Shown piece after piece: positions 16,101 through 25,711 of a stretch of 64,000 nt of DNA. Source of the DNA: Planctomycetaceae bacterium (lineage in GTDB: Bacteria; Planctomycetota; Planctomycetia; Planctomycetales; Planctomycetaceae); NCBI GenBank assembly GCA_041398785.1, contig JAWKUA010000016.1:119466-183465 (forward strand), in the 5' to 3' direction. The notes below the pieces were generated by a model that ran no database searches, was not told the DNA's origin, and worked only from the letters and a program-made list of their open reading frames with translations. The first letter of the stretch is position 1. Each line of letters starts with the position of its first letter. The position numbers and the translations under genes were made by a program.

Positions 16101-17240
16101 TTACAGCAGCTTCAGCACGACGGCCGTCATGTCGTCCATGGGTCTGGAGTCGCCGCTGTGATTCATGGCTCCGTCGAACAGGGCGGCGACGATCTCTGAC
16201 GCCGACATCGTCTTGTTCTGAATCGCGGTCTGCAGCATGGGACCGCTGCGATACGGTGTCCCGGATGGTGAAATCGATTCCGGAATTCCGTCACTGGGCA
16301 TCAACAGCATATCGCCGGAACTGAGCGAAAACTGGTTGCTGGAGTTGTAGTCCGCTTCCCAGACAAGCCCCAGAGGAAACTGGTGCGTGGCAAGCTGTTC
16401 GCAACTGCTGTCAGCACGAACAATCCATCCGATATGACCGGCGTTGAAATAGCTGAAATTTCCCGCCTGCGGGTCCAGCAACACCAGCATCAGCGTGACA
16501 AACATTCCTTCGGGCGCACTTTCGCAGATCAGCCGGTTCAGGGAGGACATCATTCGTCCCGGAGGAATCTGGACGTCGGCCAGCGTATGCAGACAGGCTC
16601 TGGTTTCGGCCATTACGATGGCGGAACCCATCCCGTGACCGGACACGTCGCCCACAACAATCAGCAACCGGCCATCCTGCAGCGGGATGAAGTCGTAATA
16701 ATCGCCGCAGCCGGTACCGGCCGATCGGACGCCGCCGGCGATTTCGTACCCCGTGATTTCCGGCGCAGCGGCGGGATACAGTGAATCCTGAATCGTCTGA
16801 GCCGCGCTGAGTTCGCTGCGCATGCTGATGAGTTCGCGTTCGGCCGCCATCCGCGTGCTGCGTTCGATGGCGAATCGCACGCTGCGGGCCAGCGTGTCGG
16901 CGTCGTACCGTCCCTTGATGACAAAGTCTTCGGCTCCGGCACCGACGGCAGCGGCGGCCATGTCGTTGTTGTCCATGCCGCTGAGCACAACGATTGGAAC
17001 GCCGTTCAGCCGGGCAGACAGTTTATGGAAGGTCTCGACACCGCTGCTGTCAGGAAGATTGAGGTCCAGCAGCACCGCGTCGAATTTTCGTTCGGCCGCT
17101 GCGGAAATCGCGTCGGCCAGCCGTTCCACGCGAGTGATGTCCACGCTGCCGAAACCCAGTCGAAGATAAACCTGGGCCAGTCCGGCATCGTCCGGATTAT
17201 CTTCCACAAGCAGCAGGTTGATTGTCGGATCACCGTGCAT
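16101..17240 (-). CDS. Receiver-PP2C (RsbU/SpoIIE-type) serine phosphatase
   Basis: 379 aa with two domains. Residues 5-125 are a response-regulator receiver (LLLVEDNPDDAGLAQ, phosphoacceptor in AVLLDLNLPDSSG, VVLSGMDN, FVIKGRYD). A short coiled linker follows (ERELISMRSELSAAQTIQ). Residues 180-379 are a SpoIIE/PP2C phosphatase with its metal-binding aspartates in GCGDYYDF, VVGDVSGHGMGSA and DDMTAVVLKLL. Such proteins dephosphorylate anti-sigma-factor antagonists in partner-switching pathways, under control of receiver phosphorylation. The ATG at 17240 (MHGDPTINLLLVED) fits a receiver N-terminus; more upstream codons are open but look random. It is divergent from the PAS kinase at 17538, a likely phosphodonor (inference). 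Confidence 0.9.
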   Translation of the reverse strand: MHGDPTINLLLVEDNPDDAGLAQVYLRLGFGSVDITRVERLADAISAAAERKFDAVLLDLNLPDSSGVETFHKLSARLNGVPIVVLSGMDNNDMAAAAVGAGAEDFVIKGRYDADTLARSVRFAIERSTRMAAERELISMRSELSAAQTIQDSLYPAAAPEITGYEIAGGVRSAGTGCGDYYDFIPLQDGRLLIVVGDVSGHGMGSAIVMAETRACLHTLADVQIPPGRMMSSLNRLICESAPEGMFVTLMLVLLDPQAGNFSYFNAGHIGWIVRADSSCEQLATHQFPLGLVWEADYNSSNQFSLSSGDMLLMPSDGIPESISPSGTPYRSGPMLQTAIQNKTMSASEIVAALFDGAMNHSGDSRPMDDMTAVVLKLL

Positions 17241-17537
17241 CGTCTGCTTTTCAACGCGAAGGCTGCCCGCCCTTCGCTGTGGGGCGGCTGCTGCGGGGCG
17301 AAACGGCGTTGTCGAATCGTCCCGGGTTGTGTTCAAAAGGTGGCGGCAGAGAATACCAGTTACGCGATCAATTGAGAAACTCGGCACTGAGTTCGCAGGT
17401 GCCGCGCGACGCCGACCGCCCAGCCTTTGACACGTGCGGTGACTGTGAACACCCGCGGGAAGGCGCGATCGCAGCCCGAATTCGTTCAGTGGCCGGAATA
17501 TCCCGGAATTGTCACCATGTGACGCCAGGGGGACGAG

Positions 17538-20500
17538 ATGACGTTTTGGATTCTGAACGCCCGATTGCTGGCCGCGTCGGTCTGGCCATACGTTCTGTCG
17601 CAACTGGCGATCGCTCTTACGTTTGTCGCGATGGCCGTCTGCCTTGCCGTTTTTCTGAAACGCCGTCCGGACTTCAGTTCGGTGCGAATCATGTGGCTGG
17701 TCGTGTTGTGGCTGGCGTTCTGCAGCATGCTGCATTTTGCGGACGCCGTGACGGCATCGCAGCCCGCTTCGGCCACGCTGCCAACGGGAACACTGACGGC
17801 CGCATTTGCCGCAGTGCTGGGTTCCGGAACGCTGTGGCTGCTGAAGCGATACAGCCGCCGCCTGCCGGGACCTGACAAGATTCGCGAAGCAGAAATGTCA
17901 ATTGCCGCCATGCGCGGTGAATTGACGCGCGAACAGGATCTGATGAAGACTCTGGCCGACGGAATCCCGGACGCGATCTATTTCAAGGACACCGATTCTC
18001 GCTTCATTCGCTGCAACAGACAGGCAGCGGCCATCTATGGTCTGTCGTCGCCCGAGATGGCGATTGGAAAAACGGACCACGACTTCTTTCCGGCGGAGGA
18101 AGCTGATACGTACCGCGCGGACGAACTACGCATCATTGAAACTGGCGAACCGATCATCAATAAGCAGGAGTATGAACTGTGGCGAGACGGTCAGCACCAC
18201 TGGGTTTCGTCAACAAAGATGCCGCTGCGTGACAAATCGGGAGCGATCGTAGGAACGTTCGGACTTTCCCGCGACATCACGGAACTGAAGCAGGCGCAGC
18301 AGGATCTGCGAGAAAAAGTCAACGAGCTGCAGGGTCTGCACGCTCAGCTTCGACGTGAACAGTGTCTGTTCAGCAGTCTGATCGACAGCATTCCCGATTC
18401 CGTATTCTTCAAGAACGACAAGCACCAGTTTATCCGCGTCAATCCGGCGATGGCCGGCGACGCGGGATTCGCCGAACCGAGTGAGATGTACGGCCTGACG
18501 GATATGGATGTCTGGGACGAGGAACTCGCTGCCGACGCCATGGCTGACGAAAAGCAAATCATGGAAACCGGTGAACCGATCATCGGGAAGCAGGAACGCA
18601 TCATTCGGAAATCCGACGGTGATCCGCGGTGGGTCGTGGTCACAAAACTGCCGATGAGGAATGAATCCGGAGACATCGTCGGAACGTTCGGACTTGCCAG
18701 CGATATCACGATGCTGAAGTTCAATGAGGATCTGGCGGCCGACGCGCAGGAACGCTTCGAACTGGCCGTGCAGGGAACCAACGACGGCCTATGGGACTGG
18801 AACGTCGAAAACGGTGAAGTCTGGTATGCCCCCCGATTTCGCGAACTGCTGGGATACGAAGGCTCCGACCTGGAACAGTTTCCCAACGTGATGGGCAGCT
18901 TTCGATCACACCTTCATCCGGACGATCGTGAACGTGTGCTGCAGTCGTTTGACGATCACCTGCAGGACCATATTCCTCACGACGAAGAATACCGGCTGCG
19001 AAGTGCAACGGGCGAATATCGCTGGTTTCGAGGTCGTGGCCAGGCCATCTGGAATGATGACGACCGCGCGACTCGCATGGCCGGTTCCATTCAGGACATC
19101 GACGAAAGGCGAAAAGCTCAGGAAGAACTTCGACGGACGCGGCTGCAGCTTGAGCAGGCACTGCAGGGCGGCAACGTCGGAATGTGGGACTGGAACGTCC
19201 GAACCGGGGAGGTCGAAGTGTCCCGGGAACTTCAGCAACAGCTCGGGGAGGATCCATCCAAACCGTGGACTTCCCTGGACGACTGGGAAATCCGCGTGCA
19301 TCCCGACGACATCGAGACCGCTCGTCAGAAGACCATCGACTTTATCGAAGGGCGAATTCCGAAGTACGAATCGTCATTCCGGCTGCGCCACCAGAATGGA
19401 AGCTATCGCTGGATTCTGTCGCGAGGCAATTTGTTTCGGGATGAAAACGGTGATCCCATCCGGTTCATCGGAGTTCACGTTGACGTAACGGAACAGCGTC
19501 AGGCCCAGGCGGCTCTGAAGGAAAGCGAAGCGAGATTTCGCGGAATCTTCAACCAGACATTTCAGTTCATCGGCCTGCTGACGACGGAGGGCACGATTAT
19601 CGATGCCAACCGGACCGCCATGTCGGCCAGCGGTGTGAAACCGGAAGACGTGGTCGGCAAACCGTTCTGGGACACCGTGTGGTGGCAGCATTCGCCCGAA
19701 CTTCAGCAGCGACTGAAAACGGCCATTCGCGCTGCGGCAAACGGGGAATTCGACCGATTCGAAGCCACTCATCCCGCGGCTGACGGTTCCACGATCTTCG
19801 TCGATTTCTCGGTCAAGCCGGCCCGGGATGATGACGGAAACATCGTCTATCTGATTCCCGAAGGCCGCGACGTAACGGTTCTCAAACAGGTCCAGGCGGA
19901 CCTGGAAGCAAGATCTCTGGAATTACAGCGCAGCAACGAGGAACTGGAACAGTTCGCGTACGTGGCGTCGCATGATCTGCAGGAACCGTTGCGAGCCATC
20001 GTCGGCTACTGCCAGTTACTGCAGACAACAAGCAGCGACAGGCTGGACGACGAAGGCCGCATGTTTGTCGAATCCATCGTCGACGGCGGCAAGCGGATGC
20101 AGCGGCTGATCGTCGATTTGCTGGAATTCTCGCGGATCCGGCGGAAGGGCAGTCCGTTCGCAACCGTGGATCTGAACCAGGCGGTCCGGGAAGCTCAGGC
20201 GCTGCTTTCTTCCGTGATTCAGGAAAGTGGCGCCGTCATCGAAGTCGAAACGATGCCGGAGGTGTTCGCGGATTTCGGCCAGATCATCCGGCTGTTTCAG
20301 AATCTGATCAGCAACGCCATCAAATACCGGTCGCAGCAGCCGCCAAACCTGTCAATTCGCAGTTCCAGCGATGTCGGCAGCGGATTGCTGACCGTGAGTG
20401 TGTCCGACAACGGAATCGGGATTGATCCGGAATTTTTCGAGCAAGTGTTCGTAATTTTTCGACGGCTGCATACCCGGGAAGCGTATCCCGGTACGGGAAT

Positions 20501-20627
20501 CGGGCTGGCCGTCTGCAAGCGAATCGTCGAACGGCACGGGGGAACAATCTGGCTGGATTCGGTTCCGGGCGAAGGGACAACCGTCTACTTCACGCTTCCG
20601 CTCAGCAGTCAGGTCACGAACGATTGA
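17538..20627 (+). CDS. Membrane sensor histidine kinase with five PAS domains
   Basis: 1029 aa. The N-terminus has three predicted membrane helices (within residues 10-105). Five PAS units follow: about 135-250 (IPDAIYFKDTDSRFIRCN), 275-390 (IPDSVFFKNDKHQFIRVN), 405-530 (GTNDGLWDWNVENGE), 535-655 (GGNVGMWDWNVRTGE) and 660-780 (FNQTFQFIGLLTTEG). A coiled segment leads to the HisKA dimerisation helix with the phosphorylated His in YVASHDLQEPLRAIVGY, then the ATPase domain with N (NLISNAIKYR), G1 (VSDNGIGID) and G2 (GTGIGLAVCKRI) boxes. The HDLQEPLRAI form of the H box is typical of phytochrome-like kinases that signal through Rcp1-type receivers, and such a receiver is the next gene. AGGGGG about 9 bases before the ATG is a good ribosome binding site. 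The stimulus is unknown. Confidence 0.93.
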   Translation: MTFWILNARLLAASVWPYVLSQLAIALTFVAMAVCLAVFLKRRPDFSSVRIMWLVVLWLAFCSMLHFADAVTASQPASATLPTGTLTAAFAAVLGSGTLWLLKRYSRRLPGPDKIREAEMSIAAMRGELTREQDLMKTLADGIPDAIYFKDTDSRFIRCNRQAAAIYGLSSPEMAIGKTDHDFFPAEEADTYRADELRIIETGEPIINKQEYELWRDGQHHWVSSTKMPLRDKSGAIVGTFGLSRDITELKQAQQDLREKVNELQGLHAQLRREQCLFSSLIDSIPDSVFFKNDKHQFIRVNPAMAGDAGFAEPSEMYGLTDMDVWDEELAADAMADEKQIMETGEPIIGKQERIIRKSDGDPRWVVVTKLPMRNESGDIVGTFGLASDITMLKFNEDLAADAQERFELAVQGTNDGLWDWNVENGEVWYAPRFRELLGYEGSDLEQFPNVMGSFRSHLHPDDRERVLQSFDDHLQDHIPHDEEYRLRSATGEYRWFRGRGQAIWNDDDRATRMAGSIQDIDERRKAQEELRRTRLQLEQALQGGNVGMWDWNVRTGEVEVSRELQQQLGEDPSKPWTSLDDWEIRVHPDDIETARQKTIDFIEGRIPKYESSFRLRHQNGSYRWILSRGNLFRDENGDPIRFIGVHVDVTEQRQAQAALKESEARFRGIFNQTFQFIGLLTTEGTIIDANRTAMSASGVKPEDVVGKPFWDTVWWQHSPELQQRLKTAIRAAANGEFDRFEATHPAADGSTIFVDFSVKPARDDDGNIVYLIPEGRDVTVLKQVQADLEARSLELQRSNEELEQFAYVASHDLQEPLRAIVGYCQLLQTTSSDRLDDEGRMFVESIVDGGKRMQRLIVDLLEFSRIRRKGSPFATVDLNQAVREAQALLSSVIQESGAVIEVETMPEVFADFGQIIRLFQNLISNAIKYRSQQPPNLSIRSSSDVGSGLLTVSVSDNGIGIDPEFFEQVFVIFRRLHTREAYPGTGIGLAVCKRIVERHGGTIWLDSVPGEGTTVYFTLPLSSQVTND

Positions 20628-20635
20628 AGGCGAAC

Positions 20636-21085
20636 ATGCCCGACGACACTCTTCGCGAAATGCGAATCCTGCTCGTGGAAGACAGCCCCTCCGATGCCGA
20701 CCTGGCCCGCCGTGCCCTTGAGCGGGGGGAAATTCGAAGTCAGGTGCTGCACGCCGTCAACGGTGAGCAGGCTCTGGAAATGCTGCACCGGACGGGTCGC
20801 TTCACGCAGTGTCCGAGGCCGGATCTGGTGTTGCTCGACCTGAACATGCCACGAATCGACGGAAGGCAGGTCCTGCAGGAAGTCCGCAGCGATGAATCAC
20901 TGCGGCTGATTCCCGTCGTGGTGCTGACAACCTCCGCCGACGAACGCGACATCAACGCTGTTTATTCGCTGGGGGCCAATTCGTACATCGTCAAACCCGT
21001 CGACCTGGACCAGTTTTTCGCCGTCGTCGAATGCGTCCAGCAGTACTGGTTTCGAGTCGCGTCGTTGCCGCAGTGGGACGCCTGA
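20636..21085 (+). CDS. Single-domain response regulator (Rcp1-like)
   Basis: 149 aa consisting only of a receiver domain: ILLVEDSPSDADLARRAL, phosphoacceptor Asp in LVLLDLNMPRIDG, VVVLTTSADERDI, and the conserved Lys in SYIVKPVDLDQF. There is no output domain, as in Rcp1-type receivers that relay phosphate from phytochrome-like kinases. A TTG at 20624 overlapping the kinase stop codon is possible, but the ATG at 20636 has GAAGG five bases upstream and starts the domain more sensibly. It follows the kinase gene with no gap and is almost certainly its cognate partner. It may pass phosphate on to the receiver-PP2C protein encoded nearby (inference). Confidence 0.92.
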   Translation: MPDDTLREMRILLVEDSPSDADLARRALERGEIRSQVLHAVNGEQALEMLHRTGRFTQCPRPDLVLLDLNMPRIDGRQVLQEVRSDESLRLIPVVVLTTSADERDINAVYSLGANSYIVKPVDLDQFFAVVECVQQYWFRVASLPQWDA

Positions 21086-21093
21086 AACCGCAG

Positions 21094-22389
21094 TCAGATT
21101 GATACGGCCAGTCGTTCCGGACACGACAGCAGGATTTCCCGAATCGCGTCGCGGTCTTCCTTTGTCAGATGATCAAATTCGCCGGACGTGTCGTTTCCCG
21201 CCAGAATCTCCTGCAGCCGCTGCCCAACTCTGTCGCGGACACCCGCCGGAATCTCACGGAACGCGTCGGAATAGATCAGAAAGCTGCAGGGATAGCGAAA
21301 CAGCCGCGTGTTCAGGTCGAACTGCCGCAGGCTGCGTCCCTGTTCGTCGAACGGCCCTTTCTGCTGAAATTCTTCGGCGAACGAACTTGTGCCGTGGATC
21401 CCCGCCGTCAAGCGCAGCTCGTCACAAAACAGCAGGCCGCGAACGACCTTTTCCGCGGCGGAAGCGTACCGGCGCTCGGTCGACTCCGACACGAAATCCA
21501 GTGGTCGGTCAAGCGCCTTGTTCATTACTTCGGCATCCCGCATCGTCAACTGACCGGAATGATTGGCAGCCGTCAGAATGTTGTGCATCGTCGCCTGATG
21601 CTGCAGCACCATCAGCGCGACAATGTCACTGTGAGGCGTCAGATACGGTGACGTGTCTACCAGCGGCGAAAGGTTCGTGATATTCGCACCGGATTCCATA
21701 TCCAGTTTTTCGTCGTGTTCCGGGTTCTTCAGGAACGAATTGCCCATGTGCCGCTGATCGCCGTGAGTTCCCGTGACGTACCAGCCGCCCCAGCGTTCCG
21801 CGAACGGACTGGTGTCATCATTCAGGTGCGTCCCCAGCCGGAAGACCGGCAGTCCGCGATTGTCCGGAATCACACTTCGCACCATATGCCCCGGCGTGCG
21901 ACGCGTGTGAAACGTTCCGTGGCACTGCAGACATCGCGACGTTTCACGGCTGATTTTCGCCGGGACGTCATTCTTTTGCGGAAGCGTGTAGAACGTGCCG
22001 CCAAGTTTCGGATCCGCCGCCGACAATTCGATGACCTCACCGTTCTGCACCCAGCCGACGTACACATCGTCGTTGAAGTAAACGGCTCGCGGCGTTTCGG
22101 GAGTAATTCGACTCACCTGCAGACTCGTCTTTGAGAACACCAGCGTCTGCGATGACCATGAGACACCAAGCTGCTGCAGGATTGATTTCAGGTATCCGTG
22201 TTCCGGCTCCCATGTCAGCACGGCTTCACCGGTTTCCAGTCGCTTCGCCAGCGTGGCCACGGCGTCGGTCGATTGCGAGTCGCTGTAGTTGATCGGCTCG
22301 CGTTCGTATTCGATCTGCGCCTCAGTAGCAGCGGGGAAACTCAGGAACAGAAGAACCAGCGTGGAGATACCAGGGATTCGGGCGGTCAT
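21094..22389 (-). CDS. Secreted monoheme CxxCH protein of unknown function
   Basis: 431 aa with a signal peptide (ISTLVLLFLSFPAATEA). One c-type heme motif is present, CLQCHGTFH near residue 145, followed by HMVRSVIPDNRGLPVFRLG and a region rich in His and Asp (GTHGDQRHMGNSF). The heme site is embedded in a long conserved-looking domain rather than in a small cytochrome fold, as in several planctomycete and verrucomicrobial secreted proteins annotated only as cytochrome-containing. Probably periplasmic. It is convergent with the response regulator and divergent from the Rrf2 regulator, whose product could control it (inference). The substrate is unknown. Confidence 0.7.
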   Translation of the reverse strand: MTARIPGISTLVLLFLSFPAATEAQIEYEREPINYSDSQSTDAVATLAKRLETGEAVLTWEPEHGYLKSILQQLGVSWSSQTLVFSKTSLQVSRITPETPRAVYFNDDVYVGWVQNGEVIELSAADPKLGGTFYTLPQKNDVPAKISRETSRCLQCHGTFHTRRTPGHMVRSVIPDNRGLPVFRLGTHLNDDTSPFAERWGGWYVTGTHGDQRHMGNSFLKNPEHDEKLDMESGANITNLSPLVDTSPYLTPHSDIVALMVLQHQATMHNILTAANHSGQLTMRDAEVMNKALDRPLDFVSESTERRYASAAEKVVRGLLFCDELRLTAGIHGTSSFAEEFQQKGPFDEQGRSLRQFDLNTRLFRYPCSFLIYSDAFREIPAGVRDRVGQRLQEILAGNDTSGEFDHLTKEDRDAIREILLSCPERLAVSI

Positions 22390-22457
22390 CGCAGTTCTCG
22401 CATCGGACGGCAGGTGCGATCAGTTCATGTCAGGCAATCGCTTTGCGCTATGCATTC

Positions 22458-22492
22458 TTGAACAATAAACAGGATAAGTGTATCCTGTTTAT
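22458..22492 (+). promoter_or_regulatory. Promoter overlapped by a perfect palindromic operator
   Basis: A sigma-70-like promoter reads TTGAAC (22458-22463), 17 bases, TATCCT (22481-22486). A perfect 12-bp inverted repeat (ATAAACAGGATA at 22465-22476 and its complement at 22481-22492, 4-base spacer) covers the spacer and the -10 box. A repressor bound here would block RNA polymerase. The next gene encodes an Rrf2-family regulator, so autorepression is the simplest reading (inference). Confidence 0.7.
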
Positions 22493-22525
22493 CGGAGGTT
22501 CCCATAGCGGGAATCGGTTATCCAC

Positions 22526-22993
22526 TTGATTTCCAATGGTCGTCGCGTGTTTTCTCAAACCGTGGAATATGCCCTGCGGTCAGTCGTTTACCTGGCGTCG
22601 CAGGATGACCGTCCTCAGAAAACGAACGCAATCGCTGCGGCGACGAAGGTTCCTTCTGCGTACCTGTCCAAGGTGCTTCAGGGGCTTCAGCAGCAGGGAA
22701 TCGTCCGGCTTCAGCGAGGAATCGGCGGAGGAGTCACGCTGGCTCGCCCCATTCACGAACTGACGATTCTGGACGTCGTGAATGCTGTGGATCCGATCCA
22801 GCGAATCACGACTTGTCCGCTGGAACTCAGTGCTCACGGAGCAAGATTGTGTGCTTTGCATCGCCGCATCGATAACGCGATCAAGATGATTGAGGACGCG
22901 TTTCAGACAACGACACTGGCCGAACTGCTGGAAGACGCAAATCCCAGCGTACCGCTGTGCGACGGAACGGCCCGCGATGTCACTTTGCCGTAA
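22526..22993 (+). CDS. Rrf2-family transcriptional regulator
   Basis: 155 aa (from TTG at 22526). The winged helix-turn-helix is clear: FSQTVEYALRSVVYLAS, then KTNAIAAATKVPSAYLSKVLQGLQQQGIVRLQRGIGGGVTLA, the classic Rrf2 DNA-binding block. Two cysteines (ITTCPLELS and RLCALHRRID) occupy the region where IscR, NsrR and RsrR bind an Fe-S cluster. A third cysteine of the common three-Cys pattern is not seen nearby, so cluster binding is uncertain. The start is uncertain: TTG at 22526 or GTG at 22547, neither with a well-placed ribosome binding site. The palindrome in its promoter suggests autoregulation. Likely targets are its own gene and perhaps the divergent heme protein. Confidence 0.85.
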   Translation: MISNGRRVFSQTVEYALRSVVYLASQDDRPQKTNAIAAATKVPSAYLSKVLQGLQQQGIVRLQRGIGGGVTLARPIHELTILDVVNAVDPIQRITTCPLELSAHGARLCALHRRIDNAIKMIEDAFQTTTLAELLEDANPSVPLCDGTARDVTLP

Positions 22994-23164
22994 GCCCCGC
23001 GAAACGCGCGTGTCGCGTCGTGCCCGAAACCGCCGGCAGCCGTTCTGACCGTGATTTGATCGGTGACCGCTGGCAGACTAGAAATCGTCCGGCGCGGTTC
23101 GGTCGATGGACCCGCCCACGGGAATCCGCCGTCATCAGCGAAATCGAACGTAGGGAGGCGTGCA

Positions 23165-25633
23165 GTGAGCATTCTGTCATTCGTCGAGTTCATGGAACGA
23201 CGGTTCGCCGCGGAAATTGCGTCACACACGGTGCTGGAATCGTCAGCCGGCGAGTTCGAAGCGTTCCCGGCGGAACTCGATCCGCGGCTGGCGCAGGCAC
23301 TTCGCAGCAGCGGACTGACGCGGCTGTACGCGCATCAGAGCGAAGCGTTCGAATCGATCCGTCGCAGCGAGGACACTGTGCTGGTGTCGAAAACGGCCAG
23401 CGGCAAGACGCTGTCGTTCCTGCTGCCGATCCTTCACGAATACCTGCAGGCTCCGGCTCCGTTCGGCGTGGCATTGCTGTATCCGACGAAGGCACTGTCA
23501 CGCGATCAGGAAGGTACGCTCGGCCGGCTGCTGCAGGCGGCCGGAGCGGACATGCGGCTGGGGACCTTTGACGGCGACACACCGCGCGAAGAACGCAATC
23601 GCATTCAGTCGCAGGCCGATTTCATGATTACCAATCCGGACATGCTGCATTCCGGAATCCTGCCGAATCACAATCGTCGCTGGCGAACGTTTCTTTCGCG
23701 GCTGAAGTATGTCGTTGTTGATGAGGTTCATACCTATCGCGGGGCGTTCGGGTCGCATGTGGCAAACGTCATGCGGCGGCTGGTGCGAGCCTGCGAAATT
23801 CATGGAAGCCGGCCGACGTTTGTGTGTTCTTCCGCGACCATCGGCAATCCCGCCGAACACGTCGAGGCCCTGTTTCAGCGGCCGTTTCATGTGATTACCC
23901 GCGACGGTGCTCCCAGGCCGCGACGCGATCTGTATCTGATCAATCCTCCGCTGACGAAAAGTCACGGCCATGCGATGTACCGCAAGGGGCCGGGGTCCGT
24001 CAGCATTCCCCTGATTCGGGAAGCCACCAAACAGGGAATTCGCACGATCTGCTTTTGCCGATCACGGCAGCAGGTCGAACGCCTCTGCCGCGCCGTGCTG
24101 GACGGACACGCGGGCCTTCGCGAAAAGGTCAAGCCGTACCGGGGCGGTCTGCTTCCCAACGAACGGCGGCAACTGGAACGCGACCTGGCGGAAGGGCGAG
24201 TCACAACAATCATCAGCACCAATGCTCTGGAACTGGGAATTGACATCGGCGATCTGGACCTGTGCATTCTGAGCGGTCATCCGGGTTCTATGGCCAGTTT
24301 CTGGCAGCAGGCAGGCCGCGTCGGACGACGAGGATCCCGGGCCGTGATTGTTTATGCCGCCAGAGACACACCGATCGACCAGTATTTCGTCAATCATCCG
24401 GAGTTTCTGCAGCAGGCGCCGATTGAACGAGCGTGGCTGAACGCCGACAACCCCTACATTCTGCTGCAGCACCTGCCGTGCGCGGCTCACGAACACCCGC
24501 TGCGAACGGAAGAGCCCGTGTTTTCCGAACCGGCCTACCCGGCGGCTCTGGACGTGCTGATCGAAGACGGAAGCCTGAAGGAATATCACGGGGACTATCG
24601 GTACGCGCTGCGTGACTATCCTGCCAGAGGCGTCAACCTGCGAGGTATGACCGACTACAACATCGAAATCTATTGCGGCACGGAAGTCATCGGAGAACTC
24701 GACCCGATCGGTGCCCGCGGCACACTCTACAAGGACGCCATCTATCAGCATCTGGGAAGACGCTATATGTCGATGGACCTGGACCTGGAAAAGAAGCTCT
24801 GCCGTGTCGATTCGGTCGACGTCGACTACTACACCGAATGCGTCTGGGAAAGCCGCGTCACAATCACCGAAAGTCTCGATCAATACTGCCTTCCCGCCGA
24901 CCAGCCGCAGCAGGGCGCAAAGCTGGAGTTCGGCTATATCAACGTGAACCGGCAACCAAAACTGTACAAGAAGATTCGCGAACGGACTCTGGAAAACATC
25001 GGCTACGGTCCCATCACGCTTGATCCGTTCATCTATGACACGGCCGGCTTTGGGATGTACCCTCCGGCGGGCTGGAAGGAAGCCGTTGGTCGGATCGACC
25101 AGCGTCACATTGGAGCTGCCATGTATGGACTCGCCTATATTCTGAAGAAAACGGCTCCCAGTCTGTGCCTGTGCGACGAACAAAACATCGAAACCGATGT
25201 ATCACTGACGGAAGTCACTCCCGGCAACTGGAAAAGTGCTCTGTACGTTTTCGACACCATTGAAGGCGGCGTCGGCTATGCAGAAAAGATCTTCGAAGTC
25301 TTCACGGAAGCATTGAAACTGGCCAAAACGATCATCGACGACTGCCCGTGTGCCGCCGGATGTCCGGCCTGTGTCACGGCCGTTCCGCCCGGCATTGCGG
25401 ATGAAGATCTGGAACTGTTTCTTACCGAAAGCAATGCATCCGTCGCATGTACCAGCAGCCTGCTTTCGACTCTGCTGACGGGACAGATCGTGATTCCCGA
25501 TGTGACTGAGTTCGCCATTGACCAGCGCGTTCCGGTCACGCCTCCGGAAGTCGACGAAGAGCTGGAAAAACTTCGAACCCGGCTGGGCCGTGCCGGCCGG
25601 ATTCTACACCAGAAGCGATCCAGAACTCACTGA
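23165..25633 (+). CDS. DEAD/DEAH-box helicase of the MrfA/YprA type with Cys4 C-terminus
   Basis: 822 aa superfamily-2 helicase. Motifs: LYAHQSEAFESI (Q-like), SKTASGKTLSFLLP (Walker A), VVVDEVHTYRG (DEVH, Walker B), CSSATIG (motif III), then the second RecA domain with STNALELGIDIGDLD and QQAGRVGRRGS (motif VI). The C-terminal third has the DUF1998-type region and a cysteine cluster (DDCPCAAGCPACV) typical of MrfA, the Bacillus mitomycin-repair factor that unwinds DNA 3' to 5'. GTG at 23165 is chosen because GGGAGG lies six bases upstream; an in-frame start 34 codons earlier is less likely. The partner nuclease MrfB is not adjacent. Expected to act in DNA repair in the cytoplasm. Confidence 0.88.
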   Translation: MSILSFVEFMERRFAAEIASHTVLESSAGEFEAFPAELDPRLAQALRSSGLTRLYAHQSEAFESIRRSEDTVLVSKTASGKTLSFLLPILHEYLQAPAPFGVALLYPTKALSRDQEGTLGRLLQAAGADMRLGTFDGDTPREERNRIQSQADFMITNPDMLHSGILPNHNRRWRTFLSRLKYVVVDEVHTYRGAFGSHVANVMRRLVRACEIHGSRPTFVCSSATIGNPAEHVEALFQRPFHVITRDGAPRPRRDLYLINPPLTKSHGHAMYRKGPGSVSIPLIREATKQGIRTICFCRSRQQVERLCRAVLDGHAGLREKVKPYRGGLLPNERRQLERDLAEGRVTTIISTNALELGIDIGDLDLCILSGHPGSMASFWQQAGRVGRRGSRAVIVYAARDTPIDQYFVNHPEFLQQAPIERAWLNADNPYILLQHLPCAAHEHPLRTEEPVFSEPAYPAALDVLIEDGSLKEYHGDYRYALRDYPARGVNLRGMTDYNIEIYCGTEVIGELDPIGARGTLYKDAIYQHLGRRYMSMDLDLEKKLCRVDSVDVDYYTECVWESRVTITESLDQYCLPADQPQQGAKLEFGYINVNRQPKLYKKIRERTLENIGYGPITLDPFIYDTAGFGMYPPAGWKEAVGRIDQRHIGAAMYGLAYILKKTAPSLCLCDEQNIETDVSLTEVTPGNWKSALYVFDTIEGGVGYAEKIFEVFTEALKLAKTIIDDCPCAAGCPACVTAVPPGIADEDLELFLTESNASVACTSSLLSTLLTGQIVIPDVTEFAIDQRVPVTPPEVDEELEKLRTRLGRAGRILHQKRSRTH

Positions 25634-25711
25634 CGCCGACACCGGCCGGCAGGGTTCACTGAACGCCGGTTGAATTCACGAAGCATTACTTCCAGAAAGC
25701 TGATTCAGCCC

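Noticed and set aside
24062..25183. 373-codon minus-strand frame over the helicase
   Set aside because: Shadow of the helicase gene, no motif or ribosome binding site.
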